Origin: DASQBT01 sp963746955 | GTDB lineage: Bacteria; Pseudomonadota; Gammaproteobacteria; Burkholderiales; Thiobacillaceae | Assembly: GCA_963746955.1 (NCBI GenBank) | Contig: CAVVDR010000006.1 | Location: forward strand, 19,824-83,823 | Length of the DNA: 64,000 nucleotides | Direction: 5' to 3' | In this document: positions 1 through 8,567 of the stretch, one piece after another | Position numbering within the stretch: position 1 is the first letter of the stretch | Layout: each line of letters begins with the position of its first letter | Position numbers and translations under genes: made by a program | Notes under the pieces: model-generated | Told to the model about the DNA's origin: nothing | The model's database searches: none | The model's input: only the letters and a program-made list of their open reading frames with translations

Positions 1-146
1 GCGAGGATGCGGATGCGGTGCTTTCTCATCTTGCCGGAGGCGTAGGCGGTAATTTCAATGCCGTTGAGCAGGGTCACGCGGAAGCGGGTTTGCGGCAGCA
101 CTTCGCTGACAACACCCTCAAGTTCTACAAGTTCTTCTTTTGCCAT
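1..146 (-). CDS. infA: Translation initiation factor IF-1, partial (left edge)
   Basis: IF-1 binds the A site of the 30S subunit during initiation. About 48 of the usual 72 residues are in the window; the C-terminus lies beyond base 1. The visible N-terminus begins MAKEELVELEGVV and contains the conserved SGKMRKHRIRIL segment of the S1/OB fold. The start ATG (144-146) follows a GAGGAA ribosome binding site. The wording MAKEEL..LEGVV matches the second, non-ribosomal-operon IF-1 common in betaproteobacteria rather than the copy in the ribosomal protein operon; that assignment is family knowledge and no ribosomal gene is visible to test it. Confidence 0.95.
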   Translation of the reverse strand, partial: MAKEELVELEGVVSEVLPQTRFRVTLLNGIEITAYASGKMRKHRIRIL

Positions 147-149
147 GTT

Positions 150-530
150 TTGATTCCTCATGCTTGGCCGACGGCGCGACCCTGCCGCGCGCCGGGGTCG
201 TTGTTTGCAAAGGATCGCAGTGGGGCCTGCGGCGACCGCGCCCGGGCGCGGTCTGAATGCCCATGAGGAAAGCCAACAGGATGCCCGAGAAGGGCGCGAG
301 GGGACTGACCAAAAAGACCAATTCGTCCGCCAAGTATGAGGCCCGTGGCCTGTCTTGGCAAGGAAAGCGGTGACCGGCGGCCCGCAGGACGCGGGGCGGG
401 TCGGGCTTGGCCTGGTCTGCCAAGACTGCCAGCCTGAGCCGAGCCGCCAGCTAGGGTTTCAAATGCGCGGAGCCCTTGGTTACAATCAGCCGCTTGAACC
501 TCGGTGCTATGCCATCTCCTCAAGACCTTC
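150..530. other. Intergenic region with a 20-bp perfect palindrome
   Basis: No convincing gene lies here. Bases 234-253 form a perfect 20-bp palindrome, GACCGCGCCCGGGCGCGGTC, without a following T-run, so it is not a standard terminator. A 38-codon basic ORF (about 258-374, +) exists but has no recognisable family and no clear ribosome binding site. The region separates the divergent infA and the membrane protein gene at 531 and should contain both promoters; I could not pick them confidently. Confidence 0.4.
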
Positions 531-977
531 ATGAATAGTTCCGAAGACCCGAGCCCTCCCCCGCCGCCACCCATACCGCTGCTTCATCTGCCGGAGATCA
601 GGCCGCCGGAGTCGGCGTGGTGGCGCAACTGGAAGATCATGGTGCCGGTTTGGCTGGCAATTGTCGGCCTGGCATTGCTCGGCCTGCACTTTAACGTCGA
701 CCACCGGGTGATCGCCGGCACTGTGGTCGTGGTGGGGGTATTGTCCAACGCGTTTGCCTGGTTGGTCGGCATCGTCGTCATGGTGCCCATTATCGGCCCG
801 TTGATCGTGAAGGTGCTGTCGATCGGGTTCATCTGGCTGCTCAATGCGATCGGCTACCTGGTGGCGCTGGTCGCCATCCGGCGCGGCTACTCCAAGGATG
901 TGCTGACCTATCGGGGGCTGACGGTCGCCCTGATCATCGGCATCGTGATCGGCTACATCATCGGCCGGCTGGTGTGA
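531..977 (+). CDS. Small multi-spanning membrane protein of unknown function
   Basis: I do not recognise a named family. The 148-residue product starts with a proline-rich cytosolic stretch (PSPPPPPPIPLLHLPEIRPP) and then has about four hydrophobic segments, roughly residues 37-57, 60-85, 88-115 and 128-148. The ATG at 531 is preferred over an in-frame ATG at 504 because the later start gives the compact proline-rich N-terminus and nothing conserved precedes it. It ends 44 bases before the antiporter gene on the same strand, so the two may be co-transcribed. Confidence 0.7.
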   Translation: MNSSEDPSPPPPPPIPLLHLPEIRPPESAWWRNWKIMVPVWLAIVGLALLGLHFNVDHRVIAGTVVVVGVLSNAFAWLVGIVVMVPIIGPLIVKVLSIGFIWLLNAIGYLVALVAIRRGYSKDVLTYRGLTVALIIGIVIGYIIGRLV

Positions 978-1021
978 GCCTCCCGGCCTTGTTCGCCAAG
1001 TGCTCAAAGTAAACATCAGCC

Positions 1022-2287
1022 ATGACTCTGTTTCAGACGATCGCCGCCATTCTTTCCACCGCCGCGCTGGCCAATTACCTCAATCACCGCTACCTGCGTC
1101 TGCCCGCCACCATGGGCCTGATGGTAATCGGCCTGCTGGTGTCGCTCGGCTTTGTGCTGCTGGGCAAGGCGGGCCTGATCGACGTGGCTCATGCGGCGGG
1201 GTTCGTGCGCGGCATCGACTTCAGCGAAACCCTGTTGCACGGCATGCTGGCCTTTCTTCTGTTTGCCGGTGCGCTGCATGTGGACCTTTCGGAGTTGCGC
1301 GAGCAGAAGGTCGTGATCGCGGTGCTCGCCACCTTGGGGGTGGTGCTGGCCACGTTTGCCACCGGCTGGTTGTTCTGGGTCGCAGCGTGGCTGCTTGGCT
1401 TCGACCTGCCCTTCATTTACGCGCTGCTGTTCGGCGCCCTCATTTCTCCCACCGATCCGATCGCGGTGCTGGGCATTCTCAAGCAGGCCGGCGCACCACG
1501 CAACCTGGCGATCAAGATTACCGGCGAATCCCTGTTCAACGACGGCATCGGCGTGGTGGTGTTTCTCACCCTGCTGAAAATCGCTTTGAGTGGTTCGCCC
1601 CCGGAGACCGGCGAAGTGGCCAGGTTCCTGCTGGAAGAGGCAGTCGGCGGCGCGGCGCTGGGTCTTGCGCTGGGCTGGGTCAGCTTCCGCCTGCTACGCT
1701 CGGTCGACGAGTATGCGGTGGAAGTCTTGCTCACTTTGGCGCTCGCCGCCGGCGGCTACAGTTTGGCCGAAGCGGTGCATGTGTCCGCGCCCATTGCCAT
1801 CGTGGTGGCCGGCCTCGTGATCGGCAATCACGGCCGTGCGCTGGCAATGTCGGACAAGACCCGGGAGCATGTGGACACCTTCTGGGAACTGCTGGACGAG
1901 ATCCTGAATGCGGTACTGTTTGTGCTGATGGGCCTGGAGGTGATCGCGCTGACGTTGAAGGGAAGCTACCTCGCTCTGGGCGGACTGGCGATAGTCGCAG
2001 TGCTGGTGGGGCGCTTTCTCAGCGTGGGACTGCCGGTCGGGCTGATGCGCTGGCGCTGGAGTTTCAGCCCCGGTTCGGTGCGTATTCTCACCTGGGGTGG
2101 ACTGCGGGGCGGCATTTCCATCGCCCTCGCCCTGTCCCTGCCGCCGTCACCGGAGCGTGACCTGATTCTGACCGCAACCTACACGGTAGTGGCGTTCTCG
2201 GTGCTGGTGCAGGGGCTAACCCTCGGGCCGTTCATCAGGCGGCTGGCCAAGCGAGGTTCAAAATCCGGCAAGCGGAACCTTGGCTGA
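1022..2287 (+). CDS. CPA1-family Na+/H+ antiporter (NhaP-like)
   Basis: Inner-membrane cation/proton exchanger, 421 residues, full length for the family. Family motifs are readable in order: SPTDPIAVLGILK (the TDP element of the unwound helix), GESLFNDGIGVVVF (ion-binding ND), and WGGLRGGISIALALS near residue 360. About 12 hydrophobic segments cover the chain and there is no long cytosolic C-terminal domain, as in short bacterial NhaP forms. Ion specificity (Na+ versus K+) cannot be read from sequence. It ends one base before the following lipoprotein gene, which suggests co-transcription. Confidence 0.9.
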   Translation: MTLFQTIAAILSTAALANYLNHRYLRLPATMGLMVIGLLVSLGFVLLGKAGLIDVAHAAGFVRGIDFSETLLHGMLAFLLFAGALHVDLSELREQKVVIAVLATLGVVLATFATGWLFWVAAWLLGFDLPFIYALLFGALISPTDPIAVLGILKQAGAPRNLAIKITGESLFNDGIGVVVFLTLLKIALSGSPPETGEVARFLLEEAVGGAALGLALGWVSFRLLRSVDEYAVEVLLTLALAAGGYSLAEAVHVSAPIAIVVAGLVIGNHGRALAMSDKTREHVDTFWELLDEILNAVLFVLMGLEVIALTLKGSYLALGGLAIVAVLVGRFLSVGLPVGLMRWRWSFSPGSVRILTWGGLRGGISIALALSLPPSPERDLILTATYTVVAFSVLVQGLTLGPFIRRLAKRGSKSGKRNLG

Positions 2288-2288
2288 A

Positions 2289-2522
2289 ATGAGCATGGCT
2301 CACATGAAATCTCCCCGATCAATGTGGTCTCCGGCGGTCATTCTGTCCGCTGTGCTCCTCTGCGGTTGCGCCGGTTTCTGTCGCGACACCTACAACGGGG
2401 TCCGTGCCCGCAACGAAGCCTTGCGCCATCCTGCCGGAGACAACCGGCCGGCCATGCCGGATTACGATACCTATCAGCGCGAACGGGACAAGCTGAAGAA
2501 GGACCAGGCCCCAGAAGAATGA
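2289..2522 (+). CDS. Small predicted lipoprotein
   Basis: A short protein with an N-terminal hydrophobic signal and a lipobox ending LLCGC, so the mature protein should begin at a lipidated Cys about 27 residues in and be held in a membrane facing the periplasm. The mature part is about 50 residues, polar and charged, ending RERDKLKKDQAPEE. ATG 2289 lies one base after the antiporter stop; ATGs at 2295 and 2304 are also possible and 2304 gives the most typical signal peptide length. No family is recognised; context suggests only that it is made with the antiporter. Confidence 0.6.
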   Translation: MSMAHMKSPRSMWSPAVILSAVLLCGCAGFCRDTYNGVRARNEALRHPAGDNRPAMPDYDTYQRERDKLKKDQAPEE

Positions 2523-2616
2523 ATTGACGCGGCTGGAAATTGGCTGGCGGATTGCGGCCTACCAGGGACGCGCTGCCTACAATGAATAACGCTTCCGCAA
2601 CCGGATTGCCTCGAGC

Positions 2617-3261
2617 ATGAACGATGGCCCCATCCTCTGGTATTTCGCCGACCCCATGTGTTCGTGGTGCTGGGGCTTTTCGCCGGTGATCGACGCGGTG
2701 CGCGAAGCTTATCGGGAGCGGGCAAAGATCTCCCTGGTGTTGGGCGGACTCAGGCCGGGAACGATCGAGTCGCTGTCGCCCCAGGGGCGGGAGGACATTC
2801 TGCACCACTGGCACCAGGTGCACGAGCGCACCGGGCAGCCGTTCAGGTTTGATCATGCGCTGCCGGAAGGCTTTGTGTATGACACCGAGCCGGCCTGCCG
2901 CGCGGTAGCCGCCATGGGCGAGCTTGACCCGGCGCTGATCTTTTCCATGTTCAAGGCCGTGCAATCGGCGTTCTATGCCGGTGGCCGGGATGTGACGCAG
3001 GCCGAGGTGCTGGCAGACCTGGCAACAAGCCTGGGAATGGATGCGCAGCGCTTTGAACTGGCCTTCGCGTCGCAGGCGACGAAGGCTCGCACCCAGGCCC
3101 ATTTCCGCCTGGCCCGGGAACGGGGCGTAAGAGGCTTTCCCACCTTGCTATTGCAGAAGGAAAACGACTTTCACCCGATCACCCGCGGCTGGCAGCCCCT
3201 CTCGGCCATCCGCGCGTCCATCGAGACCGGCCTGGGAAAGCAGACCCGCGCAGATCGCTGA
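2617..3261 (+). CDS. DsbA-family thiol oxidoreductase (FrnE-like)
   Basis: 214-residue protein of the thioredoxin-fold DsbA superfamily, the COG3531/FrnE type that is cytoplasmic (no signal peptide). The redox motif CSWC follows MNDGPILWYFADPM near residue 16, with the typical CSWCWGF wording. The middle helical insertion and the C-terminal GVRGFPTLLL strand carrying the cis-Pro are present. Likely roles are thiol-disulfide exchange or isomerisation; the substrate is unknown. ATG 2617 is chosen because the CSWC motif then sits at the family's usual distance from the N-terminus. Confidence 0.85.
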   Translation: MNDGPILWYFADPMCSWCWGFSPVIDAVREAYRERAKISLVLGGLRPGTIESLSPQGREDILHHWHQVHERTGQPFRFDHALPEGFVYDTEPACRAVAAMGELDPALIFSMFKAVQSAFYAGGRDVTQAEVLADLATSLGMDAQRFELAFASQATKARTQAHFRLARERGVRGFPTLLLQKENDFHPITRGWQPLSAIRASIETGLGKQTRADR

Positions 3262-3430
3262 ACATTGTGTTTGCTGGGAGAGCGTCGGCCTTCCTGAAAT
3301 TGGCTGGCGTGAGCGCAAAAGCCCGGATGAAATGATGAATTTCCTCTGCGGATGTCGATAATTCGGACAAATTGAGCTGCCTGCAGGGCCTGGATCGCGG
3401 CGCCCGCGTGGCACGTTTTCTGCACAGGTC

Positions 3431-3814
3431 ATGGTTGACCGAACAAACCTAACCTTTGCCCGAAGAAAGATGAATCCTACGCAAGCTCAGGAATTAAAAG
3501 TCCGCGAAGGACTGGCCCGTCTGCTTTTCAACAACGCCGGAGTCGCCCTCGTCACCAATCTGGTCAACGGGGTGATGTGGGAACTGGTGATCTGGACTTC
3601 ACTCGGCTCCACGCTTGTGCTGGGCCGGTATGCCTGCCTGGGCCTGGCTATCCTGCTGCGCTGGCGGACGACGCTGGCCGATCGCAGGTGCGCTCAGACT
3701 GAGGCGGCCTCCGGAGCCCTGGTCGATCAATACACCCTGCGCGCCAGTGCAGCCCGTGGCGGCTCCAAGACCACCGCACTGGCGTGGCATGGTTCGTGCA
3801 AAAGCCATGGTTGA
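3431..3814 (+). pseudogene. Decayed tandem copy of the GGDEF-EAL gene's N-terminus
   Basis: The first 110 or so codons match the start of the next gene: NPTQAQELKVREGLARLLF here against DSKHAQELKVSEGLTRLLF there, and LVDQYTL in both. The DNA aligns without gaps at an offset of 376 bases from about 3430 to 3750, including the catggttgac just upstream of the coding part. After that the copy runs into unrelated sequence and stops at 3814. Only the first membrane helices of the sensor are encoded, so a free signalling function is unlikely. Starts at 3431 or 3470 are possible. Confidence 0.75.
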
Positions 3815-3845
3815 CTTGCCAACCTTAACCTCTGGCCAAAGACAA

Positions 3846-6587
3846 ATGGATTCTAAGCACGCTCAGGAATTGAAAGTCAGCGAAGGCCTGACCCGCCTGC
3901 TTTTCGACAATGCCGGCCTCGCCCTCGTGACCAATCTGGTCAACGGGGGACTGTGGGTGCTGGCGATCTGGAGTTTCCTGGGGCCCGCGCCAGCGCTCGG
4001 CTGGTATGTCTGCCTGATCCTGGTCACCTTCCTGCGCTGGCGGACGGTGCTGGCCTATCGCCAAAACAAGCCAACAGGCGAGGCCTCCAAGCGCCTGGTC
4101 GACCAATATACCCTGGGCGCCCTGGCGGCCGGCGTGATCTGGGCGGTGGCAGGCATCGTACTGATCCGCACCCACGACCCCGCCCTGCAAGCGCTGGGCG
4201 GTTTTCTTCTGGGCGGCATGGCGGCCGGAGCGGCCGCCACCAGTGTCGCCAATCTTCCCACCTACTTCGCCTTGTCCCTGACCATGCTGGTGCCGATTGC
4301 ACCGTTGCTCGTGCTGGAAGGCGGTGAAATGCCGCTGGTGATGGCGGCAATGACCATCACCTTCATCATTGTCCTCAACAAGACGGTGCGTCAATCGCAT
4401 GCCGCCTTGCGCCGTTCGCTGGCGCTGGGTTTCGAGAACGCCGGGCTGGTGCTGGAACTCGGGGATGAACTGGACAAACGGGAGAAGGCGCAGGCCGGCC
4501 TGACGGAAAGCGAAGCCCGATTCCGTGCGCTGGCAGAGAGCACCGAAGCAGCCATATTCACCTACCGTGAGCATTTTCTTTATGTCAATCCAGCCTGCGA
4601 ACGTCTGTGCGGATACAGCAGGGAAGAATTGAGCACGATGCCGTTCTGGGCGTTTATCCATCCCGAGCACTGGGACCTTGTCAAGAGCCGTGGCGAAGCG
4701 CGCCTCCACGGGGACGCAACGCCCATGCACTACGAGTTCAAGATTCTGACCAAGGACGGCGAAACCCGGTGGGTGTCCTTCAGTACCTGCCTGATCGACC
4801 AGGACGGCCAGCCGACCGGGCTGGTTTCCGCCTTCGACATCACGGCCCACAAGGCAGCGGAAGAAGCGCTGTTCCTGGAGAAGGAAATGGCCCAGGTCAC
4901 CTTGAAGTCCCTGGGCGACGGAGTTATCACTACCGACCTGGAAGGGCACATCCTCTCCCTTAACCACGCAGCCGAGACGCTGACCGGCTGGACCGAGACT
5001 GAAGCGCTGGGACATCGTTTTGGCGCGGTCCTTCGACTGTCTGCCCGCGATCACAAGGTCAGCTATTTTGATGATCCCATCCTGCTCTGCGTCAGCAGGG
5101 GGGAATCAGTCACCTATGGCACCCACCTGCAATTGCTGGACAAGGAAGGCGCCGACACCTATTCCGTGGAACTGACCACGTCACCCATTCGCGACCGCTA
5201 CGGGTCCATTATCGGCGCAGTGGCGATTTGCCACGATGTCTCCGAACTCAGTTACGTGGCCAGCCACGATGCGCTAACCGGCCTGATCAACCGGCGGGAG
5301 TTCATGGCGCGCCTTGAGCATGCCATTGATCGAGCCCGGGTCGACCTGGCCGAGCATGCCTTGTGTTATATCGATCTTGACCAGTTCAAGGTCGTCAACG
5401 ATACCTGCGGCCACGCCGCCGGTGACAAACTGCTGCAGGAGCTGACCGCTTTGCTCCATACCCAAACCCGCGAGGGGGACACGTTTGCCCGCCTGGGTGG
5501 CGACGAATTCGGCCTGCTGCTGCCTTATTGCCCGATGGAAAAGGCGACCGTGATCGCCGAAGCCATGCGCAAGCTGGTCAAGGATTTCCGGTTCAACTGG
5601 GGTGGTCGCGGCTTCGAGATCGGAGCCAGCATCGGTATCGTTCACATCCACAAAGACAGCGGCGACGCTGCCGAACTGCTGCGGTCAGCGGACTCAGCCT
5701 GCTACGTGGCCAAGGCCCATGGGCGCAACCGGGTGCATGTGTATCAGGAGGATGACCTTGAGGTGGCCGAGTACCATCAGCATATCGCCTGGTTGAGCCG
5801 GATCCGCCAAGCCCTGGATCGGGACGAATTCGAGCTTCACTTCCAGACTATCCAGCCGCTAGGCAGACAGGGCGGGGAACATTTCGAGATTCTGCTGCGG
5901 CTGCGCGATGACCAGGGCAGGCTGATCCCGCCCGGCGCGTTCCTGCCCACTGCGGAGCGCTACGATCTGATGCCCACCCTGGACCGCTGGGTCATCCGTA
6001 CCGCTCTGGCGCGGCTGGCACCGCTGCTGCGGCAGGACAGGAGCAGGATATGCGCCATCAATCTGTCCGGCCAGTCCCTGGGCGATGAGCGCCTGGTGGA
6101 CTTTATCCTCAAGGAGATCGCCACGCACGATGTTCCCCCTGGCACGCTTTGCTTCGAAATCACCGAAACCAGCGCCATTTCCCACCTTGGGCATGCGCGC
6201 GAACTGGCACAGCGACTCAAGGCAGCAGGCTGTTCCCTGGCGCTGGACGACTTCGGCAGCGGGCTATCCAGCTTCTCCTACCTGAAGGAACTACCGGTTG
6301 ACTTTCTCAAGATCGACGGCGCCTTTGTCAGGAACATCGAGCAAGATCCCGTCGACCGCGCAATCGTTTCCTCCATCGTCCAGGTCGCCCGGGCCATGGG
6401 GCGGAAGACCATCGCCGAGTACGTGGAAAATGCATCCTGCCTGGAATGGGTGCAGAGCTTGGGGGTCGACTACGCGCAGGGTTACCACATCTCACGGCCA
6501 CGTCCGCTGGAGGAATTTTGCGTGGAGAACATGCAGGTTCACACAATCTGGCATGACAAACCGGCAGTTGTTCTGCATATGCATTAA
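3846..6587 (+). CDS. Membrane sensor with PAS-PAS-GGDEF-EAL (c-di-GMP turnover)
   Basis: Bifunctional-type c-di-GMP enzyme of about 913 residues. Order: a six-helix MASE-like membrane sensor (residues 20-200), PAS 1 from about 221, PAS 2 from about 352, GGDEF domain from about 472 and EAL domain about 650-890. The cyclase site is intact (GGDEF at 551-555) and is preceded by an RxxD inhibitory site, REGD, five residues upstream. The EAL signature reads EIL (681-683), but FEITET, LDDFGSG, LKIDG and YAQGYHISRP are present, so phosphodiesterase activity is plausible. ATG 3846 (MDSKHAQEL) is chosen; ATG 3807 would add 13 residues. Ligand unknown. Confidence 0.9.
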   Translation: MDSKHAQELKVSEGLTRLLFDNAGLALVTNLVNGGLWVLAIWSFLGPAPALGWYVCLILVTFLRWRTVLAYRQNKPTGEASKRLVDQYTLGALAAGVIWAVAGIVLIRTHDPALQALGGFLLGGMAAGAAATSVANLPTYFALSLTMLVPIAPLLVLEGGEMPLVMAAMTITFIIVLNKTVRQSHAALRRSLALGFENAGLVLELGDELDKREKAQAGLTESEARFRALAESTEAAIFTYREHFLYVNPACERLCGYSREELSTMPFWAFIHPEHWDLVKSRGEARLHGDATPMHYEFKILTKDGETRWVSFSTCLIDQDGQPTGLVSAFDITAHKAAEEALFLEKEMAQVTLKSLGDGVITTDLEGHILSLNHAAETLTGWTETEALGHRFGAVLRLSARDHKVSYFDDPILLCVSRGESVTYGTHLQLLDKEGADTYSVELTTSPIRDRYGSIIGAVAICHDVSELSYVASHDALTGLINRREFMARLEHAIDRARVDLAEHALCYIDLDQFKVVNDTCGHAAGDKLLQELTALLHTQTREGDTFARLGGDEFGLLLPYCPMEKATVIAEAMRKLVKDFRFNWGGRGFEIGASIGIVHIHKDSGDAAELLRSADSACYVAKAHGRNRVHVYQEDDLEVAEYHQHIAWLSRIRQALDRDEFELHFQTIQPLGRQGGEHFEILLRLRDDQGRLIPPGAFLPTAERYDLMPTLDRWVIRTALARLAPLLRQDRSRICAINLSGQSLGDERLVDFILKEIATHDVPPGTLCFEITETSAISHLGHARELAQRLKAAGCSLALDDFGSGLSSFSYLKELPVDFLKIDGAFVRNIEQDPVDRAIVSSIVQVARAMGRKTIAEYVENASCLEWVQSLGVDYAQGYHISRPRPLEEFCVENMQVHTIWHDKPAVVLHMH

Positions 6588-6658
6588 CGGTGCAAGACAC
6601 CCGCACCGCCGCACCGAAAGACGGCGGGTGGGCGAGCGATTCAGACTCAGTTCACATT

Positions 6659-6706
6659 AAGTAATCAGGCGCAATACGCGCGAAGTAATCAGGCGCAATG
6701 CGCGCG
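6659..6706. repeat. 24-bp tandem duplication at the roxA 3' end
   Basis: Two adjacent 24-base units, 6659-6682 and 6683-6706, differ at one base (caatac versus caatgc). The roxA stop codon (6689-6691) lies in the second unit, so the duplication has altered or merely followed the end of the coding sequence. The last codons of roxA (ARAHCA) are therefore encoded by repeat sequence. Confidence 0.85.
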
Positions 6707-7828
6707 CGCAGGCCCCAGCCCCAGCCAGCCCGCTTCATACCAGTCATAGAGCATGTCCTGCAGTTCCGCCGGCAAATTGGACTGCGGCGGCAGCCTGCGC
6801 TTGTCCGCCAAGTTTCTGAGCACGCGGCCTTCCAGACCGCTCGCCAGCAGTGTTTCACCATTGATGAAAAAACGCCTGCCCGAAAACAGCATGCGGGTCT
6901 TTGCGTCGAGCGCCGCCCCCCGGCTCGCCAGGCTTTTCCCGAAAACCTTGCGGCCCATGATGGGGTCGGGCGCGTTGAAGAGCACATGGGGTTTGGGCTC
7001 GGAGAGATACTCTCCGGCAAACTCGGCAATGTCTTTCCTGTCCCATCGGATGCCGCTCACCATCGCCTCAATCTGCGCAAGCATGGCCGGAGAGATTTCA
7101 GCGGGATGCTTTTGCAAGGCCAGATCGGGATCGGCATAGCGCCCCGGCAGTTCGATCCGGTCACGCACAAAATCCACGAAGGCCTGCGCCAGTTCCTGGG
7201 CGGATGGCGCCCGAAAGCCGATCGACCAGGTCATGCACTCGTCTTCCGCCAAACCGTCGTGGGCGAAACGTGGGGGCAGGTACAGCATGTCCCCCGGCCC
7301 CAGTACATATTCCGCGGTGGGTTTGAAGCGCTTGAGAATCTTCAGCGGCAGGCCTTCCACCATATCGAGGTTCTTCTGAGCTGCAATCCGCCAGCGCCGA
7401 TGGCCCAAGCCCTGCAGCAAGAACACGTCATAGGAATCAAGATGCGGCCCTACCCCGCCACCCGGCGAGGCATAGCTCACCATCAAGTCATCGAGCCGGG
7501 CATGGGGAATAAAGCTGAACTGCTCGAGCAGGGCGGCACCGGCAGGCAGATGATGGTCCACGGACTGGACCAGCAGGGTCCAGTCGCGGCGGCCCAGCTT
7601 GCGGAAACGGCTGGCGGAAAAGGGCCCATGTTCCAGATTCCATCTGTCCCCGATCCGGCTCACCAGGCGCGACTCCACGTCTTCGCGGGCGGCCAGGGCC
7701 CGCAGATCCTCGGGATCGAGCGGGCCGCTGAAATTCGGCACCGCCTGGCGCACCAGCAGCGGTCTCTTGTGCCAGTATTCTTGCAAGAACTCGGCGGGCG
7801 ACAATCCGCCCAGCAAAGTGGTCATCAT
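6689..7828 (-). CDS. roxA: Ribosomal protein uL16 arginine 3-hydroxylase (JmjC/cupin)
   Basis: 379-residue 2-oxoglutarate/Fe(II) oxygenase of the YcfD/RoxA type, which hydroxylates an arginine of ribosomal protein uL16. The opening LSPAEFLQEYWHKRPLLVRQA is the family signature. The iron facial triad is visible as GPHLDSYDVFLLQG (HxD) and PPRFAHDGL (distal His), and the C-terminal winged-helix half follows. ATG 7828 is used; an adjacent ATG (7825) is equivalent. The only Shine-Dalgarno-like bases (AGAGG) lie in the terminal repeat of the MITE that abuts the start. The C-terminus runs into a 24-bp tandem repeat. Confidence 0.9.
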   Translation of the reverse strand: MMTTLLGGLSPAEFLQEYWHKRPLLVRQAVPNFSGPLDPEDLRALAAREDVESRLVSRIGDRWNLEHGPFSASRFRKLGRRDWTLLVQSVDHHLPAGAALLEQFSFIPHARLDDLMVSYASPGGGVGPHLDSYDVFLLQGLGHRRWRIAAQKNLDMVEGLPLKILKRFKPTAEYVLGPGDMLYLPPRFAHDGLAEDECMTWSIGFRAPSAQELAQAFVDFVRDRIELPGRYADPDLALQKHPAEISPAMLAQIEAMVSGIRWDRKDIAEFAGEYLSEPKPHVLFNAPDPIMGRKVFGKSLASRGAALDAKTRMLFSGRRFFINGETLLASGLEGRVLRNLADKRRLPPQSNLPAELQDMLYDWYEAGWLGLGPARAHCA

Positions 7829-7830
7829 CG

Positions 7831-8049
7831 GGAACCTCTGAATAAGTGTTTCACGGTCCGCGCAGGGGCTTGGCGCGATGGCCCGCGCAGGCAGCGCCTT
7901 GGGGCGCGTTTCGAGCGAAGCGGCCAAGATGCCCATCTGCGGCGTTGCGCTCCTCGGCATCGTACGTCAAGTACGACCTTCGTGGCGCGCCTTGCCGCTG
8001 AGCATTTTTCGTGTAAATGCGATCCATGAAAGACTTATTCAGAGGTTCC
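7831..8049. mobile_element. MITE-like element with terminal inverted repeats
   Basis: A 219-bp segment bounded by perfect 17-bp inverted repeats: GGAACCTCTGAATAAGT at 7831-7847 and its complement at 8033-8049. The match continues inward to about 26 bp with two mismatches. The interior has no protein-coding capacity that I recognise and contains a short inverted motif around cgtacgtcaagtacg. Size and ends fit a non-autonomous miniature element mobilised by a transposase elsewhere; I see no clear target-site duplication. It occupies nearly all of the divergent roxA-bcp promoter region. Confidence 0.8.
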
Positions 8050-8096
8050 TGAAATCGTTTTAGAATCACGGCAACAATACAAATTGCGGAGCCTCC

Positions 8097-8567
8097 ATGC
8101 AACTCAAAGCCGGTGACAAAGCCCCGGATTTTTCCAATCCGGATGCGGACATGAACCTGATCAGCCGCAACCAGTTCAAGGGCAAGAACAATCTGGTGCT
8201 GTATTTCTATGTCCGCGACGACACTCCGGGCTGCACGGCGGAGGGAATCGAATTCTCCGAGCTGGAACCGGAATTCGCGAAACTGAATACTGTGGTGCTC
8301 GGCGTGTCACGCGATGACTGCATGAGCCACGGCACGTTCCGCGACAAGCATGGCATTAGCGTGCGGCTGCTGGCTGACAAGGAAGGGGAAACCTGCGAAA
8401 AATACGGTGTGCTGCATGACAAGGAAGTGGATGGCGTCAAGCGCCGCGGCATCATGCGTTCAACCTTCGTCATCGACAAGCTGGGTATCGTCCGCCATGC
8501 CCTTTATGGCGTGCAAAGCCGCGGCCACGCGGCAGAAATTCTGGAACTCGTGAAAGACCTCAAATGA
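8097..8567 (+). CDS. bcp: Peroxiredoxin, Bcp/PrxQ family
   Basis: Thiol peroxidase of 156 residues that reduces hydroperoxides in the cytoplasm. The peroxidatic Cys is in DDTPGCTAEGIEFSE. The resolving Cys that many PrxQ proteins carry five residues later is replaced here (GIEFS), so the enzyme is either 1-Cys or uses another cysteine (DDCMSH or GETCEKYG). The start ATG follows cggagcctcc. The stop overlaps the slyD start by four bases (ATGA), implying translational coupling. Confidence 0.9.
   Translation: MQLKAGDKAPDFSNPDADMNLISRNQFKGKNNLVLYFYVRDDTPGCTAEGIEFSELEPEFAKLNTVVLGVSRDDCMSHGTFRDKHGISVRLLADKEGETCEKYGVLHDKEVDGVKRRGIMRSTFVIDKLGIVRHALYGVQSRGHAAEILELVKDLK

Noticed and set aside
1000..2160. 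386-codon ORF on the + strand
   Set aside because: Out-of-frame shadow of the Na+/H+ antiporter, Arg/Gly-rich, without family motifs.
5876..5896. Inactive EAL domain because the motif reads EIL
   Set aside because: The catalytic Glu is kept, and the other metal and catalytic motifs (FEITET, DDFG, LKID) are intact; active enzymes with E-x-L variants are known.
6698..8029. 443-codon ORF on the + strand
   Set aside because: Antisense shadow of roxA that runs on into the MITE; roxA has complete catalytic motifs.
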